Shown here: one piece after another, positions 18,433 to 27,844 of the stretch
Numbering within the stretch: position 1 is the first letter of the stretch
Layout of the letters: every line of letters begins with the position of its first letter
Assembly (NCBI GenBank): GCA_963842975.1
Contig: CAWJIH010000017.1
Coordinates: 7,007-71,006, forward strand
Origin: JACJWR01 sp963842975
GTDB taxonomy: Bacteria > Actinomycetota > Actinomycetes > S36-B12 > UBA10799
Direction of reading: 5' to 3'
Length of the DNA stretch: 64,000 nt
Made by a program: the position numbers and the translations under genes
The notes under the pieces: generated by a model
What the model saw: only the letters and a program-made list of their open reading frames with translations
Database searches by the model: none
Told to the model about the DNA's origin: nothing

Positions 18433-20076
18433 TCAGCGCACAGCCAGCGCCCGATCCAAGATGTCGGCATCCGCACCCGCTTGGGTTGCCCCGACGGTGC
18501 CAGCCGTGGCTGCGAATCGACGCGAAATGAACGCTTCCGCCACACCAGCCGGGGCGTGCTGCACCAGCTGGGAGGCGCTGAGCAGCAGGGCCATCTGTTC
18601 GGCGAGCCAGCGGGCCGCTGCCGGCAATTGATCAGGTGGCCAGGTAAGCGCATCGAGCACTGCGACGATGGCCGCATCGACGCCGCTATCGATTCCACGC
18701 AGCGGGGCGATCTCCGCCAACCAGGCGTCAACTGAGGCCGGTGAGGTGGCGAGTGCGCGGAGCAGGTCCAGTGCGTTGATGCTTCCCGAACCCTCCCAGA
18801 TCGAATTGACCGGGGCCTCTCGATACAGCCGGGGAAGGCCGGAATCCTCAACGTAGCCGGATCCACCGAGAGCCTCCATCGACTCGAAGATCTGACCAGG
18901 TGCCCGCTTGCACACGTAGTACTTGCTCATCGGCAGACTGATGCGGCGCAAGGCATCCTCGCCGGAGTCGACGGCCGCGGCCAGGCGCAGACCGAGCCAC
19001 TGCGCTGCTTCGACTTCCAACGCCAGGTCGGTCAGCACCGTGCGCATCAGGGGTTGGTCGATCAGCGGCTTTCCGAACGCCGATCGTTGTGTCGCATGCC
19101 AGCCCGCCTCAGTCAACGCCCGACGCATCAAGGCGGCCGATCCCAGCACGCAGTCCAATCGCGTCGCCGAGACCATCTCCACGATCGTGCGCACGCCACG
19201 CCCGGGTTCGCCCAGGCGTTCGGCCCAGGTGCCGGCGAATTCGATCTCGCTGGAGGCGTTGGAGCGGTTGCCGAGCTTGTTCTTGAGTCGTTGGATGGCA
19301 AAGGGGTTTCGGCTCCCGTCAGGCAGGACCCTGGGCACGACGAAGCAACTTAGCCCCGTATCGCCGTCTTGAGCGAGCACGAGGAACACATCCGACATCG
19401 GTGCTGAACAGAAGAACTTGTGGCCCACCAGCCGGAACCCGTCACCATCCGGATACGCCCGGGTGGTGTTGGCACGGACGTCGGATCCGCCCTGCTTCTC
19501 CGTCATGGCCATGCCCGCGATGAGCCCGCTCTTGGCTGCCGGTGGTCGTAGGCCGAATTCGTAGTCCGGGCTGGCAAGGCCGGGCACGTACTTCGCGGCC
19601 AATTCCGGTGTGGCTCGCAGCGCAGGCACTGCGGCGTAGGTCATCGAGATGGGACAGCCGTGGCCTGCTTCCACCTGGTACCACGCCATGAAGCCAACTG
19701 CCCTCGTGACGTGCGGTGCCGGATGGTCAGCGATCCACGGCGAGGCATGCAGCCCGTGAGTGACGGCGGTGGACATCAACTCATGCCATGCGGGGTGAAA
19801 CTCGACCTCGTCGATGCGATTCCCGTAGCGATCATGGGTCTGCAGCACCGGAGGGTAGGTGTCGGCCAACCGGCCGGTCTCCCAAGAAGCGGCCGCTCCG
19901 GCCAGTTCGCCCAGACTCCCCAAAACTTCCGGGTCCGCGCCGAACACCGTCAGACCTTCGCGCAGGACGGCGTCGTCGGAAATCGCATCGAAGTCCGGCA
20001 GCGGCGATGGTTGGTTCTCGACGGTGTGGGTCTGGCGGACGGCCAGGGGTTCGTCAGGCGTGGGGAAAGGAGCCAT
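18433..20076 (-). CDS. Acyl-CoA dehydrogenase family protein, AidB-like
   Basis: A 547-residue flavoprotein of the AidB branch. It shows AMTEKQGGSDVRANTTRA, VGHKFFCSAPMSDVFLVLAQ, and the AidB-type block GYVEDSGLPRLYREAPVNSI followed by WEGSGSINALDLLR. AidB of E. coli binds DNA and is induced by alkylation damage; whether this homologue does so or acts on acyl-CoA is not decided by sequence. Its start is only 17 bp from the divergent yihY-like gene. The NHEJ genes lie a few kilobases away. Confidence 0.88.
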   Translation of the reverse strand: MAPFPTPDEPLAVRQTHTVENQPSPLPDFDAISDDAVLREGLTVFGADPEVLGSLGELAGAAASWETGRLADTYPPVLQTHDRYGNRIDEVEFHPAWHELMSTAVTHGLHASPWIADHPAPHVTRAVGFMAWYQVEAGHGCPISMTYAAVPALRATPELAAKYVPGLASPDYEFGLRPPAAKSGLIAGMAMTEKQGGSDVRANTTRAYPDGDGFRLVGHKFFCSAPMSDVFLVLAQDGDTGLSCFVVPRVLPDGSRNPFAIQRLKNKLGNRSNASSEIEFAGTWAERLGEPGRGVRTIVEMVSATRLDCVLGSAALMRRALTEAGWHATQRSAFGKPLIDQPLMRTVLTDLALEVEAAQWLGLRLAAAVDSGEDALRRISLPMSKYYVCKRAPGQIFESMEALGGSGYVEDSGLPRLYREAPVNSIWEGSGSINALDLLRALATSPASVDAWLAEIAPLRGIDSGVDAAIVAVLDALTWPPDQLPAAARWLAEQMALLLSASQLVQHAPAGVAEAFISRRFAATAGTVGATQAGADADILDRALAVR

Positions 20077-20093
20077 GGCGTTACCGTAGGCAG

Positions 20094-21026
20094 GTGCTCA
20101 AGCGTCTGACCAGCCACCCGACAGTTCAGGTGGTGGTACTTCACCCTGTGGCGCAGTTCTTCGCCAGGTTGGTGCGGATCTTCATCTACCGCCGAGTTCT
20201 TGGATTGAGCGCGGAGGCGGCGTTCTGGCTGGTGTTTTCCTTGCCCTGGCTGCTCCTGGGCGGTGTCAGTGTGATCGGGTACGTCGCCCCGTTTCTTCCG
20301 AATGCCAACTCCGCCGAAGTACAGACCCAGGCCCTTGATTTGGCCGGTGAATTTGTCAACGCCGAGGTGATGACCACCTATGTGGAGCCGCTGGTGAATC
20401 AGGTGTTTGCCCAGAGTGGTGCCGGGCTTCCGATCGCGAGTTTCCTCGTGGCGCTGTGGTCGGGTTCTCGCAGCATCCAGACGTTCATCGAGGCAAACAT
20501 GATCATCAACGGTCAGTTTCGGGAGCGTGGCTTCTTCCGGATCCGCCTGCAATCGGTGCTGCTTCTGATCGGGTCCGCGGTGCTGTTGGCGGTCACGGTC
20601 ACGTTGTTCACCACTGTGCCCGGCCGGATCGGTCGGGGACTGGATGTGCCGGTCTGGCTGGTGACCTTCACGTGGCTGCTGTTGTTTGTGGGGCTGTTGA
20701 TCGGAGTGCTGACCGCGCTGATGCACATCACCATGCATCAGCGCCCATCGCTGGCCAGCTCGATGCCCGGCGCTGCCCTCACCCTCATCGGTTGGTGGGC
20801 AGGTTCGTGGTTCCTATCCATCTATCTGGAGCGGGTGTTCGCGGACGCCTCGGTGTACGGCGTGCTGGCGGCACCCATCGCGATCATGCTGTACGCCTTG
20901 GTGCTGGCGTTGGTGGCCTTTGTCGGCACCGCCTTCAACGCGGCCTTGCGCGGGGTCGACGTTGGCCCACACCTCGATGGCACGCCTGCAAGCACGGTGG
21001 GTCCGGTGGCAGTCAGTTCTCCTTGA
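20094..21026 (+). CDS. YihY/BrkB family inner membrane protein
   Basis: A polytopic membrane protein of about 310 residues with roughly six hydrophobic segments (for example FWLVFSLPWLLLGGVSVIGY, then VWLVTFTWLLLFVGLLIGVL). The YihY pattern is present: VALWSGSRSIQTFIEANMI and LTLIGWWAGSWFLSIYLERV. Family function is unclear despite older RNase BN labels. GTG 20094 is chosen because upstream sequence in this frame lies inside the divergent AidB-like gene. The 3' end overlaps the convergent symporter gene by 14 bp. Confidence 0.82.
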   Translation: MLKRLTSHPTVQVVVLHPVAQFFARLVRIFIYRRVLGLSAEAAFWLVFSLPWLLLGGVSVIGYVAPFLPNANSAEVQTQALDLAGEFVNAEVMTTYVEPLVNQVFAQSGAGLPIASFLVALWSGSRSIQTFIEANMIINGQFRERGFFRIRLQSVLLLIGSAVLLAVTVTLFTTVPGRIGRGLDVPVWLVTFTWLLLFVGLLIGVLTALMHITMHQRPSLASSMPGAALTLIGWWAGSWFLSIYLERVFADASVYGVLAAPIAIMLYALVLALVAFVGTAFNAALRGVDVGPHLDGTPASTVGPVAVSSP

Positions 21027-22500
21027 CCGGCAGCGGCGCAGCGCCCCACACGTCCGGCTGCAATTCTCCTGGCAGGCCAGACACGCTGGTGTGGGTGAAA
21101 GTTGGCTGCACCCCGAGCTTCTTCTGTTCTTCGTAGTTGCGAATCACCTTGAGGGCCGCGTTGCTCAACAGCAGCAACGCCACCAGGTTCACCAGTGCCA
21201 TCAGGCCAAGTGCGGTGTCGGCCAGGTTCCAGACCGTGTCAATCGACTGGAACGCGCCCCACAACACGAAGCCGATCACCAGGATTCGCACCGGGATCAA
21301 GATGCGGTGGTTGCCGCCGTCGATGAAGAGGATCGAGGTTTCGCCGTAGTAGTAGTTCGCCACGATGGACGTGAAGGCGAAGAACACCAACGCAATGGCC
21401 ACGAACTCCGCGCCGAACTCCCCAACGGAGGAAGCCAACGAATCTTGGGTGAGCACCACTCCAGCGCCGGTGTACTTGTCGTCCCCTGGGATCCACACGC
21501 CGGACAGCAGGATGATCAGGGCGGTGACCGTGCAGATGACGATCGTGTCGACGAACACGCCGAGCGATTGCACATATCCCTGGCTGGTGGGGTGGGGCAC
21601 GTCGGCGGTGGCTGCGGCGTTCGGGGCGGAGCCGAGGCCTGCCTCGTTAGAGAACAACCCTCGCTTGAGTCCCTGGGCGATCGCCTGAGCCACTGCGTAG
21701 CCGGCGAAGCCGGCCACCGCCTCACCGGCACCGAACGCGCTCGCCACGATGTTCCACAACACCGCCGGTACGTCGGCGATGTTGATCGCCACCACCACGA
21801 GTCCGATCAGCAGGTAGGCAACCGCCATGAACGGCACGACGAGTTCGGCAAACCTGGCGATTCGTTTGATGCCACCGAAGATGATGACTCCGGTGAAGAG
21901 GGCCACGATCACACCGGTGACCGCCGGGTCTAGCCCGAAGCCGTTGTCCATAGCGGCGGCCACGGTGTTGGACTGCAGGGCGTTGAAAACGAATGGGAAC
22001 GCCACGATTAGGAAGATCGAAAACATCACCCCCATCCATCGTTTGCCCAGTCCGTGCTGCATGTAGTAGGCCGGGCCGCCTCGAAAGACGTTGGCGCCGT
22101 CGGCGGTATCGCGCTGCTTGTAGACCTGGGCGAGCGTGGCTTCCACCATGGCGGTGGCCATACCGATCAGGGCAACCACCCACATCCAGAAGATCGCACC
22201 CGGACCACCGAGCGTGATTGCGATCGCGACGCCGCTGATATTGCCCGCCCCGACTCGCGCGGCCAGACTCGTGGAGAACGCCTGGAACCCCGAGATTGCG
22301 TCGGAATGTTCCGGTTTGATGCTGCGACCGAAGGCAGAGATCATGTGGCCGAAGTGGCGGAACTGGATGCCGCGTAGGCGGATCGTGAAGTAGACACCCA
22401 CCACAACCAGCAGCACGCCGAGGATCCCGGCTTGGAATACCAGCGGGTAGTCGGAACTGCCCCAGAGGATCCGATTCAAGAAGTTGATGATGGAATCCAT
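21013..22500 (-). CDS. Sodium:alanine symporter family protein (AGCS)
   Basis: Imports alanine or glycine with Na+. The 495-residue protein has about eleven hydrophobic segments. Family motifs are RVGAGNISGVAIAITLGGPG, FWMWVVALIGMATAMVEATL, the block FRGGPAYYMQHGLG, and GLFSNEAGLGSAPNAAATA. The C-terminal tail is hydrophilic. No adjacent regulator is seen. Between its start and the divergent gene (22501-22674) no feature stands out. Confidence 0.93.
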   Translation of the reverse strand: MDSIINFLNRILWGSSDYPLVFQAGILGVLLVVVGVYFTIRLRGIQFRHFGHMISAFGRSIKPEHSDAISGFQAFSTSLAARVGAGNISGVAIAITLGGPGAIFWMWVVALIGMATAMVEATLAQVYKQRDTADGANVFRGGPAYYMQHGLGKRWMGVMFSIFLIVAFPFVFNALQSNTVAAAMDNGFGLDPAVTGVIVALFTGVIIFGGIKRIARFAELVVPFMAVAYLLIGLVVVAINIADVPAVLWNIVASAFGAGEAVAGFAGYAVAQAIAQGLKRGLFSNEAGLGSAPNAAATADVPHPTSQGYVQSLGVFVDTIVICTVTALIILLSGVWIPGDDKYTGAGVVLTQDSLASSVGEFGAEFVAIALVFFAFTSIVANYYYGETSILFIDGGNHRILIPVRILVIGFVLWGAFQSIDTVWNLADTALGLMALVNLVALLLLSNAALKVIRNYEEQKKLGVQPTFTHTSVSGLPGELQPDVWGAAPLPVKEN

Positions 22501-22674
22501 TTCAGCTCCCGGCTATGTCGCGGCCATGTCTTTCTCACCTGGTGGCGTGAGGATAGGGGAGCGTTGCCCATGATCGGTACGCAAAAGCGGAGCCTCGAAG
22601 GTAACGATGTGGTGACGTGAACCGAAGCCCACCTCAACGTGGCGTTCAGATCCTCATGCGTCCACACTGGGGGT

Positions 22675-23532
22675 GTGCACGAATGGTTCCAACGGGAGAT
22701 CATCACGCCCGGCCGACTGCCGCTGGCGCTTGCGCTGGTGGCCTTCGTCGCCACGTTCATCGTGACCCGCGCCATCACTCGGATGATTCGATCCGGCCGC
22801 GGACCGGTGAAGAACGTCACGGCCGGCGACCTGCACATTCACCACGTGGTGCCGGGCGTGGTCAGTCTGCTGATCGGCGGAGTGTTGTTGCTTGCGGCCT
22901 CCAGATACGGCCCCTGGCGTGAGTTGGGTGCGATCCTCTTCGGTGTCGGCGCCGCCCTGGTGCTTGACGAGTTTGCGCTGATCCTCCACCTCGACGATGT
23001 CTATTGGAAGCGCGAAGGGTCACTGTCGGTCGATGCCATCACGGTTGGCCTGGCCGTCATGGCCGCCGCCCTCCTCGTGGCCGCACCGGATAATCCGCCA
23101 GTCGACAACCCCACGGACCACTTGTCACGAGTCTTGGCCCCAGTGACCTATGTGCTCTTCTGGTTGATCCCCACTGCCACCACGGTCTTGAAGGGGAGGT
23201 TGTTGCTTGCGGCGTTGAGTGTGGTCACCCCGATCTTTGGCTGGTGGGGCGCGGTGCGCCTCGCCCGACCCGGATCGCCGTGGGCGAAAATGGCCTACAC
23301 CGCCAAACCGCAGAAGCTCGAACGCGCCCGCCTCCGTGCCGCGCGGGCGGACAAACGGGTGGCGCCGGTGAAGCAATGGTGGTCGACGCACGTGTTTGGT
23401 ATGTCGCCGGATCACGATGGGAAGGCCGAGAAACTGCCGCTTGAACACGCCCTGGCGCAAGCACCACCGGAGGGCGAAGCCGCTATCGCTTCACCTTCCG
23501 AGCCACGAAAGCCGCGCGATCCGTCCAACTGA
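22675..23532 (+). CDS. Conserved polytopic membrane protein, function unknown
   Basis: About 285 residues with six or so membrane segments and a basic, Pro/Ala-rich cytoplasmic tail. A striking conserved-looking block is GDLHIHHVVPGVVSLLIGG in the first third, with DEFALILHLDDVYW following; the His/Asp residues could bind metal or form an active site. GTG 22675 is chosen because it follows a G-rich site and gives a short N-terminus before the first segment. I do not recognise a named family. The 3' end overlaps the convergent gene at 23483. Confidence 0.75.
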   Translation: MHEWFQREIITPGRLPLALALVAFVATFIVTRAITRMIRSGRGPVKNVTAGDLHIHHVVPGVVSLLIGGVLLLAASRYGPWRELGAILFGVGAALVLDEFALILHLDDVYWKREGSLSVDAITVGLAVMAAALLVAAPDNPPVDNPTDHLSRVLAPVTYVLFWLIPTATTVLKGRLLLAALSVVTPIFGWWGAVRLARPGSPWAKMAYTAKPQKLERARLRAARADKRVAPVKQWWSTHVFGMSPDHDGKAEKLPLEHALAQAPPEGEAAIASPSEPRKPRDPSN

Positions 23533-23692
23533 GTTCGGACCAGTTCTGCTTGGCGATCCGCACCTGGCGCCGGCGCAGCGATTCGTACTGTTCCAGCCTG
23601 CCTCGGTCCACCAAGTGGTCATTTCCGATCACCGTGCCCAAGGTCTCCATCGCGACCCCCCGGGCCGCCCTCACCACGTCCGCGTCGATCAT
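23483..23692 (-). CDS. Small hypothetical protein, weakly CsbD-like
   Basis: A 69-residue basic protein with a stretch resembling CsbD stress proteins (VAMETLGTVIGNDHLVDRGR then LEQYESLRRR). The ATG at 23692 has GGGAG a few bases upstream. It overlaps the 3' end of the convergent membrane protein gene by 50 bp, which argues for caution, but the charge pattern and ribosome site look genuine. No function can be assigned. Confidence 0.55.
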   Translation of the reverse strand: MIDADVVRAARGVAMETLGTVIGNDHLVDRGRLEQYESLRRRQVRIAKQNWSELSWTDRAAFVARKVKR

Positions 23693-23786
23693 GGCTCCCA
23701 CGGTAGACGGTTGCAGGTGAGCAGGCCGGCACTCGAAGGCACGTGTCCTGGACTCACCCCGCAGCGCGCGAGACCCTCGTCCGGTG

Positions 23787-24584
23787 TCAGTTGGCGTTGA
23801 GAGCCGACCTGGCCGCGCGTGCCGCCTGGCTCAGGTAGCCGCCACCGAAGAGCACCGCGTGTACCAGCAGGGGATGCACCTGATGCAGCGAAATCCGCTG
23901 CTCCCACCCTGGATCCAACGGCGCGACGTTCTGATACCCGGCCAGGATGTCGTCGATCCCTGCTTGCCCGAAGAGGGCCAACATCGCGAGGTCGGTTTCG
24001 CGATGACCACCATGAGCGGCCGGGTCGATCAACCAGCCGGTGGGTTGCGAGTGCGGAGCGTCGGCCGGGCGGCCCCAGACGATGTTGCCGGACCACAGGT
24101 CGCCATGGATCCGGCTCGGCGGTGCAGGTGGTCCGACCACCCCGGAGTCATGTGCGTTCAGGGCGTCACGCAGGTCCCCGAAGACCTGATGGTGGGTGGC
24201 GGTCAACTCACCGCGGTAGTCCAGCAGCCGAAGGTACCCAGCGATCCGGGCTTCGGCGTAGAACGGGCCGAAACTGTCCCAGTGTCCAAACGGCAGGGGA
24301 AGATCCGCTATGTAGCCAGCCGGGCCCTCCACGCCGTCCGGTGGGCAGCCGAAGGCGGAAGCCGGTGTGGCGTGCAGGTGTGCAAGGCGAGTGCCGAAAT
24401 CGCGGCGCTCAGTTGCCGATACTGAGCCTGTGACGATGCGCTGCAACTCAAGGTGATCCGATGCCACCTCGATCACTTCCGCCACCTCGGGACCTTGCGC
24501 GACCTTCAGCCACCGCAGCCCTGCTGCTTCGATTGCGTAGTAGTCCGCAGGTGCACCTCGACGTTGTTTGCGGAATGTGCTCAT
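23787..24584 (-). CDS. Fructosamine kinase family / aminoglycoside-phosphotransferase-fold protein
   Basis: A 265-residue small-molecule kinase. It shows the catalytic loop RIHGDLWSGNIVWG and the metal-binding region WLIDPAAHGGHRETDLAML, both typical of fructosamine/ketosamine kinases that phosphorylate glycated amines and start their removal. The N-terminal lobe is short (WLKVAQGPEVAEVIEVASDH). Its start overlaps the stop of the phosphatase gene by 4 bp, so the two form an operon: a low-molecular-weight phosphatase followed by a kinase of glycated amines. Confidence 0.88.
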   Translation of the reverse strand: MSTFRKQRRGAPADYYAIEAAGLRWLKVAQGPEVAEVIEVASDHLELQRIVTGSVSATERRDFGTRLAHLHATPASAFGCPPDGVEGPAGYIADLPLPFGHWDSFGPFYAEARIAGYLRLLDYRGELTATHHQVFGDLRDALNAHDSGVVGPPAPPSRIHGDLWSGNIVWGRPADAPHSQPTGWLIDPAAHGGHRETDLAMLALFGQAGIDDILAGYQNVAPLDPGWEQRISLHQVHPLLVHAVLFGGGYLSQAARAARSALNAN

Positions 24585-25108
24585 GAGCCGATGGTTCCCT
24601 CCTCGAGCGCCTCGACGATGGCGTTCGACGTGCGTTCCACCATCGCGAGCACGTTCGCGAAGCCAGCGGCGCCGCCGTAGTACGGGTCGGGCACGTCCGA
24701 ACTGTCATCGGTGGCGGCTCCTGGGGATGACACCTCAGGGTCGAACGAGCGGAATTTGCGGACGTTGCCGGCACCAGGTGCGAGCGCCATGACGTCGCGC
24801 AAGTTGGCTTCATCCATCACCAGCACGAGGTCGTAGTCGGCCACATCCTGGGGTTGCAGTTGGCGCGCAGTGTGGGCATCGTCATAGCCCGTGGCGCGCA
24901 AGGTTTCGCGGGCGCGAGCGTCGGCGGGTTCGCCTACGTGCCAGTGTCCGGTGCCCGAAGAATCCACACGCACCTGCGAATGGCCGGCGGCGGTGAGTTT
25001 GGCCCGCAGCACCGCCGCTGCCATGGGTGATCGACAGATGTTGCCTAGGCACACCATCATGATGGTGAATTCGGGTACGGTGGCGCCGCCGTCTGCCTTA
25101 GTGGTCAT
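24581..25108 (-). CDS. Low-molecular-weight protein-tyrosine phosphatase
   Basis: A cysteine phosphatase with the P-loop CLGNICRSP (CX5R) near the N-terminus, the Ser/Asp-rich DSSGTGHWHVGEPAD region and the general-acid block VPDPYYGG near residue 150. ATG 25108 is preferred; the frame is open to 25129. It is the first gene of an operon with the fructosamine-kinase-like gene and divergent from the WYL regulator pair. Substrates of such enzymes are protein phosphotyrosines or small phosphate esters. Confidence 0.93.
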   Translation of the reverse strand: MTTKADGGATVPEFTIMMVCLGNICRSPMAAAVLRAKLTAAGHSQVRVDSSGTGHWHVGEPADARARETLRATGYDDAHTARQLQPQDVADYDLVLVMDEANLRDVMALAPGAGNVRKFRSFDPEVSSPGAATDDSSDVPDPYYGGAAGFANVLAMVERTSNAIVEALEEGTIGS

Positions 25109-25175
25109 GATGTCCAGCGTATTGCCCACGATTGACCATTACCCTCGTCACACGGAGTCGGAAGGGGACCACCGC

Positions 25176-26121
25176 ATGTCTGACGCGTCGCCACGTGCAA
25201 CTGGGTACGAATCCGGCTCGCCACTTGAGCGGGTCGTGACCCTCATGGCTCTGCTCCAGGATGCCGGTGACCACGGTGTTCCGGCAGATCAACTGGTCGC
25301 GGCGGGGCGCTATGGCGGCGCGGTCGAAGGCCGGCGCGAGCAGTTGCAGCGCGATTTGCGCCACCTGGCGGCAAAGGGCTGGCGAATCGACAACATCGCA
25401 ACTCCGGGCGCCCCGGCGCGCTACCGACTGGCGCAGGGCGATCCGCGGATTCGGCTGCATTTCACTGACACTTCAGCGCATCGAGTTTGCGAGGGCTGCG
25501 GCGCTGGTGGGACTTCCGGTGGAGAAGGTGCAATCCAGTTCCAGCGGCCGTGACCCGGCGGTGCGAAGGGCGGTGAGCGACGCCCCGGGCTACTCCCTGG
25601 CCCTGGCCACGCATGGTCATGAGCATCGCTGCCTGCTGCGTTTCGAGTATCGGGACAAACCTCGCGTGGTCGCGTCTGATGGGATCTGGCTGCGTGACGG
25701 CCGCTGGTATCTCGTGGGTCGTGAAGTTGCCGCAGAAATCCCGCCGGATGATTGGGAAACCAAGAATTTTCGACTGGATCGAATGTCCGGGTTGGCTCTT
25801 GACCGCCCTGGAACCGCACCGGCGGCGTTGGGGGCGCCGGAGCTGAACATCGATCCGCTCACATTTCGGCAAGGCGACCCGATCGAGGCAGTCGTTGCCA
25901 CCCACCCAGACTCGCGGGCGCGTGTCGAGGCCCGCCTCGGCACTGCGTCAAGTGTGCGGCGGACCCGGGAAATGGTGGAGTTGACGATCCCGGTGACTAA
26001 TCGGACAACCTTTCGCAATCGGCTGTACGAGTTGGATACCCGGGTGCGACTGCTGGGCCCGCCAGAGTTGCGGGCCGAAGTACGTGATGACCTACGTGCC
26101 CATCTGCGAGCTGAGGATTGA
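25176..26121 (+). CDS. pafB: WYL-domain regulator, PafB-like (frameshifted)
   Basis: A transcription factor with an N-terminal winged helix (SPLERVVTLMALLQDAGDHG, then RREQLQRDLRHLAAKGW) and a C-terminal WYL domain (GIWLRDGRWYLVGRE, with downstream ENF-like and Arg residues). After HFTD near 25470 the frame must skip one base to read LQRIEFARAAALVGLPVEKV. ATG 25176 has a GAAGGGGA site. The stop TGA shares its A with the ATG of the next gene. PafBC heterodimers activate DNA-damage genes in mycobacteria and similar control is plausible. The proteasome genes usually linked to pafBC are not here. Confidence 0.78.
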
Positions 26122-27209
26122 TGGCCACGCCGCGTTATGTGCAACGGTTGGGCACCGTGTTCGAAGCCCTGGCAGTGCTGGACTTGTATCCGCAGGGACT
26201 CGAACTGGCGGAACTGGCAGCCATCATCGATGTCGATCCCGAAGCGCTTCGAGCCGACCTGATCGACTACAACTCCGGCACCGACTTGGGACCCCAGGGG
26301 ATGACCGCATGGGTTGAGTTCCTCGCATGGTTACCCGAACCAGGAGAGTTCGGACCAGATACCTCGGACTCGGACTGGGAGCCAGACGCCGACCCTGGCA
26401 ACGCCCCAGATTCCGATGAACTCTACGTACCAGGTGAGTCGGCGGTCGCAGTCCGATTGCACAATCCCGGTGCCGGGGTAGTCGGTCAAGCTGGTGGGTT
26501 GACCGTGTCCGAAATCGGCCAGCTGCTGATGGCGGCGGAGGATCTCGCCCGGTTGGAGCCCGAGAATGTGGCTCTGGCGGAGGTCATCGCGCAGTTGCGC
26601 AGCCTCTGGCTGCCAGGCGTGACGGAAGTGTGGCGGCCCAGCCTCCAGCGACGATTCGAGGCCGAACTCACCACTGCCATCGCAGACCAACTCAAGGTGC
26701 GCATTACCTATGATCGAACGTGGCGTCCAGGCATCGTCGAGCGCACCATCGAGCCGTATGTGTTGGTGCGCACGCAACGAGGCTTTGAAGTCGATGCCGG
26801 CCCGGTGCAACCCGACGGCGGGATTCGCACGTATCTGGTGAATCAGATCCTGCGCATGGAGTTGCTCGACGAACATTTCCAACTTCCCATCGAGGTCGAC
26901 GACCTGTGCGCGGCGAATCGGGCGGCCACGACCGTGCGGATGGTGATCCCGGCCGACCGCGCCTGGGTGGTGGAGTTCCTCGCCGAGCAGGTGGAGGTCG
27001 TCGACGCGGACGACGACGTCGAGGTGGAGATGTCAGTGATCGAACCGTTGCGCCAACGCGTGGGGCTGGTGCTCCTTCAGGCCGGTCCTGGCGCTTTCGT
27101 CACGGAACCGGCTGGGCTGGCGGATGCCGATGATGCGTTGGCCCGACGGCTGCTGGCGCATCACGGACTTGCAGGTGAGGACGGAGACGACGGGGCTTCG
27201 GGCAGGTGA
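26121..27209 (+). CDS. pafC: WYL-domain regulator, PafC-like
   Basis: A 362-residue partner of the preceding gene with the same plan: N-terminal winged helix (YVQRLGTVFEALAVLDLYPQ, then ELAAIIDVDPEALRADLID), an acidic linker (DTSDSDWEPDADPG), a central helical part, and a WYL-type domain with YDRTWRPGIVERTIEPYVLV. It overlaps PafB by 1 nt (TGATG), typical of co-translated heterodimer subunits. Its 3' end overlaps convergent thpR by 49 bp. A PafBC role is inferred from pairing and domain layout. Confidence 0.8.
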   Translation: MATPRYVQRLGTVFEALAVLDLYPQGLELAELAAIIDVDPEALRADLIDYNSGTDLGPQGMTAWVEFLAWLPEPGEFGPDTSDSDWEPDADPGNAPDSDELYVPGESAVAVRLHNPGAGVVGQAGGLTVSEIGQLLMAAEDLARLEPENVALAEVIAQLRSLWLPGVTEVWRPSLQRRFEAELTTAIADQLKVRITYDRTWRPGIVERTIEPYVLVRTQRGFEVDAGPVQPDGGIRTYLVNQILRMELLDEHFQLPIEVDDLCAANRAATTVRMVIPADRAWVVEFLAEQVEVVDADDDVEVEMSVIEPLRQRVGLVLLQAGPGAFVTEPAGLADADDALARRLLAHHGLAGEDGDDGASGR

Positions 27210-27766
27210 ATCGTGGCCAGCGGTTCGTGGGCCGGTTGCGGGCCGAGGTGAGATCGGAACAGGATCACCGATTTCGGGGACCACGTCGGGCCCCGGTAGG
27301 TGTTCAGGATGGTTGCAATACCAGCGTCGACGCCCAACGTGGAGCGTCGCCGGGCGCGGGCAACTGTGACGTGGGCTCGCCACCGCTGCGGACGTCCTAC
27401 GGCATCGAAGGAACACCCAGCCGACCGTGCGCGGTGGTGCACGAGGGTTGCGAGTTCTCCGAGCCAACTGTCTGAATCCTGCACACCCACCCAGGCGGTG
27501 CTGTGCCCGAATCGGCCACCACCGGCGAGGCCGAGGGGGCTCCGCTTGCTGGTGGTTGCCAGCGGCCGCTGGCGTAGCCCTGCTGCCAGTTTCTCGGCAG
27601 TGGCCGCAGGAACCTCGCCGCAGAAGGCCAACGTGATGTGCCATCGGGTCGGATCAGTCATTCGCACGTCGGCCGAACCGACACCAATCTCGTTCTTCTG
27701 CACGAACGCGAGCAGGTGCGCAGTGACGTCAGGGGGTAGCGCCAAAGCCACGAAGATACGCATCAT
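27161..27766 (-). CDS. thpR: RNA 2',3'-cyclic phosphodiesterase (2'-5' RNA ligase family, ThpR)
   Basis: A 201-residue 2H phosphoesterase that opens 2',3'-cyclic phosphates and can reversibly join 2'-5' RNA ends. Both H-x-T/S-x motifs are visible: WHITLAF near residue 44 and AHVTVAR near residue 135. Two adjacent ATGs (27766, 27763) could start it. The C-terminus is Pro/Ser-rich. The 3' end overlaps pafC on the opposite strand. Confidence 0.92.
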   Translation of the reverse strand: MMRIFVALALPPDVTAHLLAFVQKNEIGVGSADVRMTDPTRWHITLAFCGEVPAATAEKLAAGLRQRPLATTSKRSPLGLAGGGRFGHSTAWVGVQDSDSWLGELATLVHHRARSAGCSFDAVGRPQRWRAHVTVARARRRSTLGVDAGIATILNTYRGPTWSPKSVILFRSHLGPQPAHEPLATIHLPEAPSSPSSPASP

Positions 27767-27844
27767 CTCAAGACTAAGTTGCTGAGCCGAATGGCGATCC
27801 GGGGCGTAGTGTTTGCTGACGCGTCACCCAAGGATTGGCATCGC

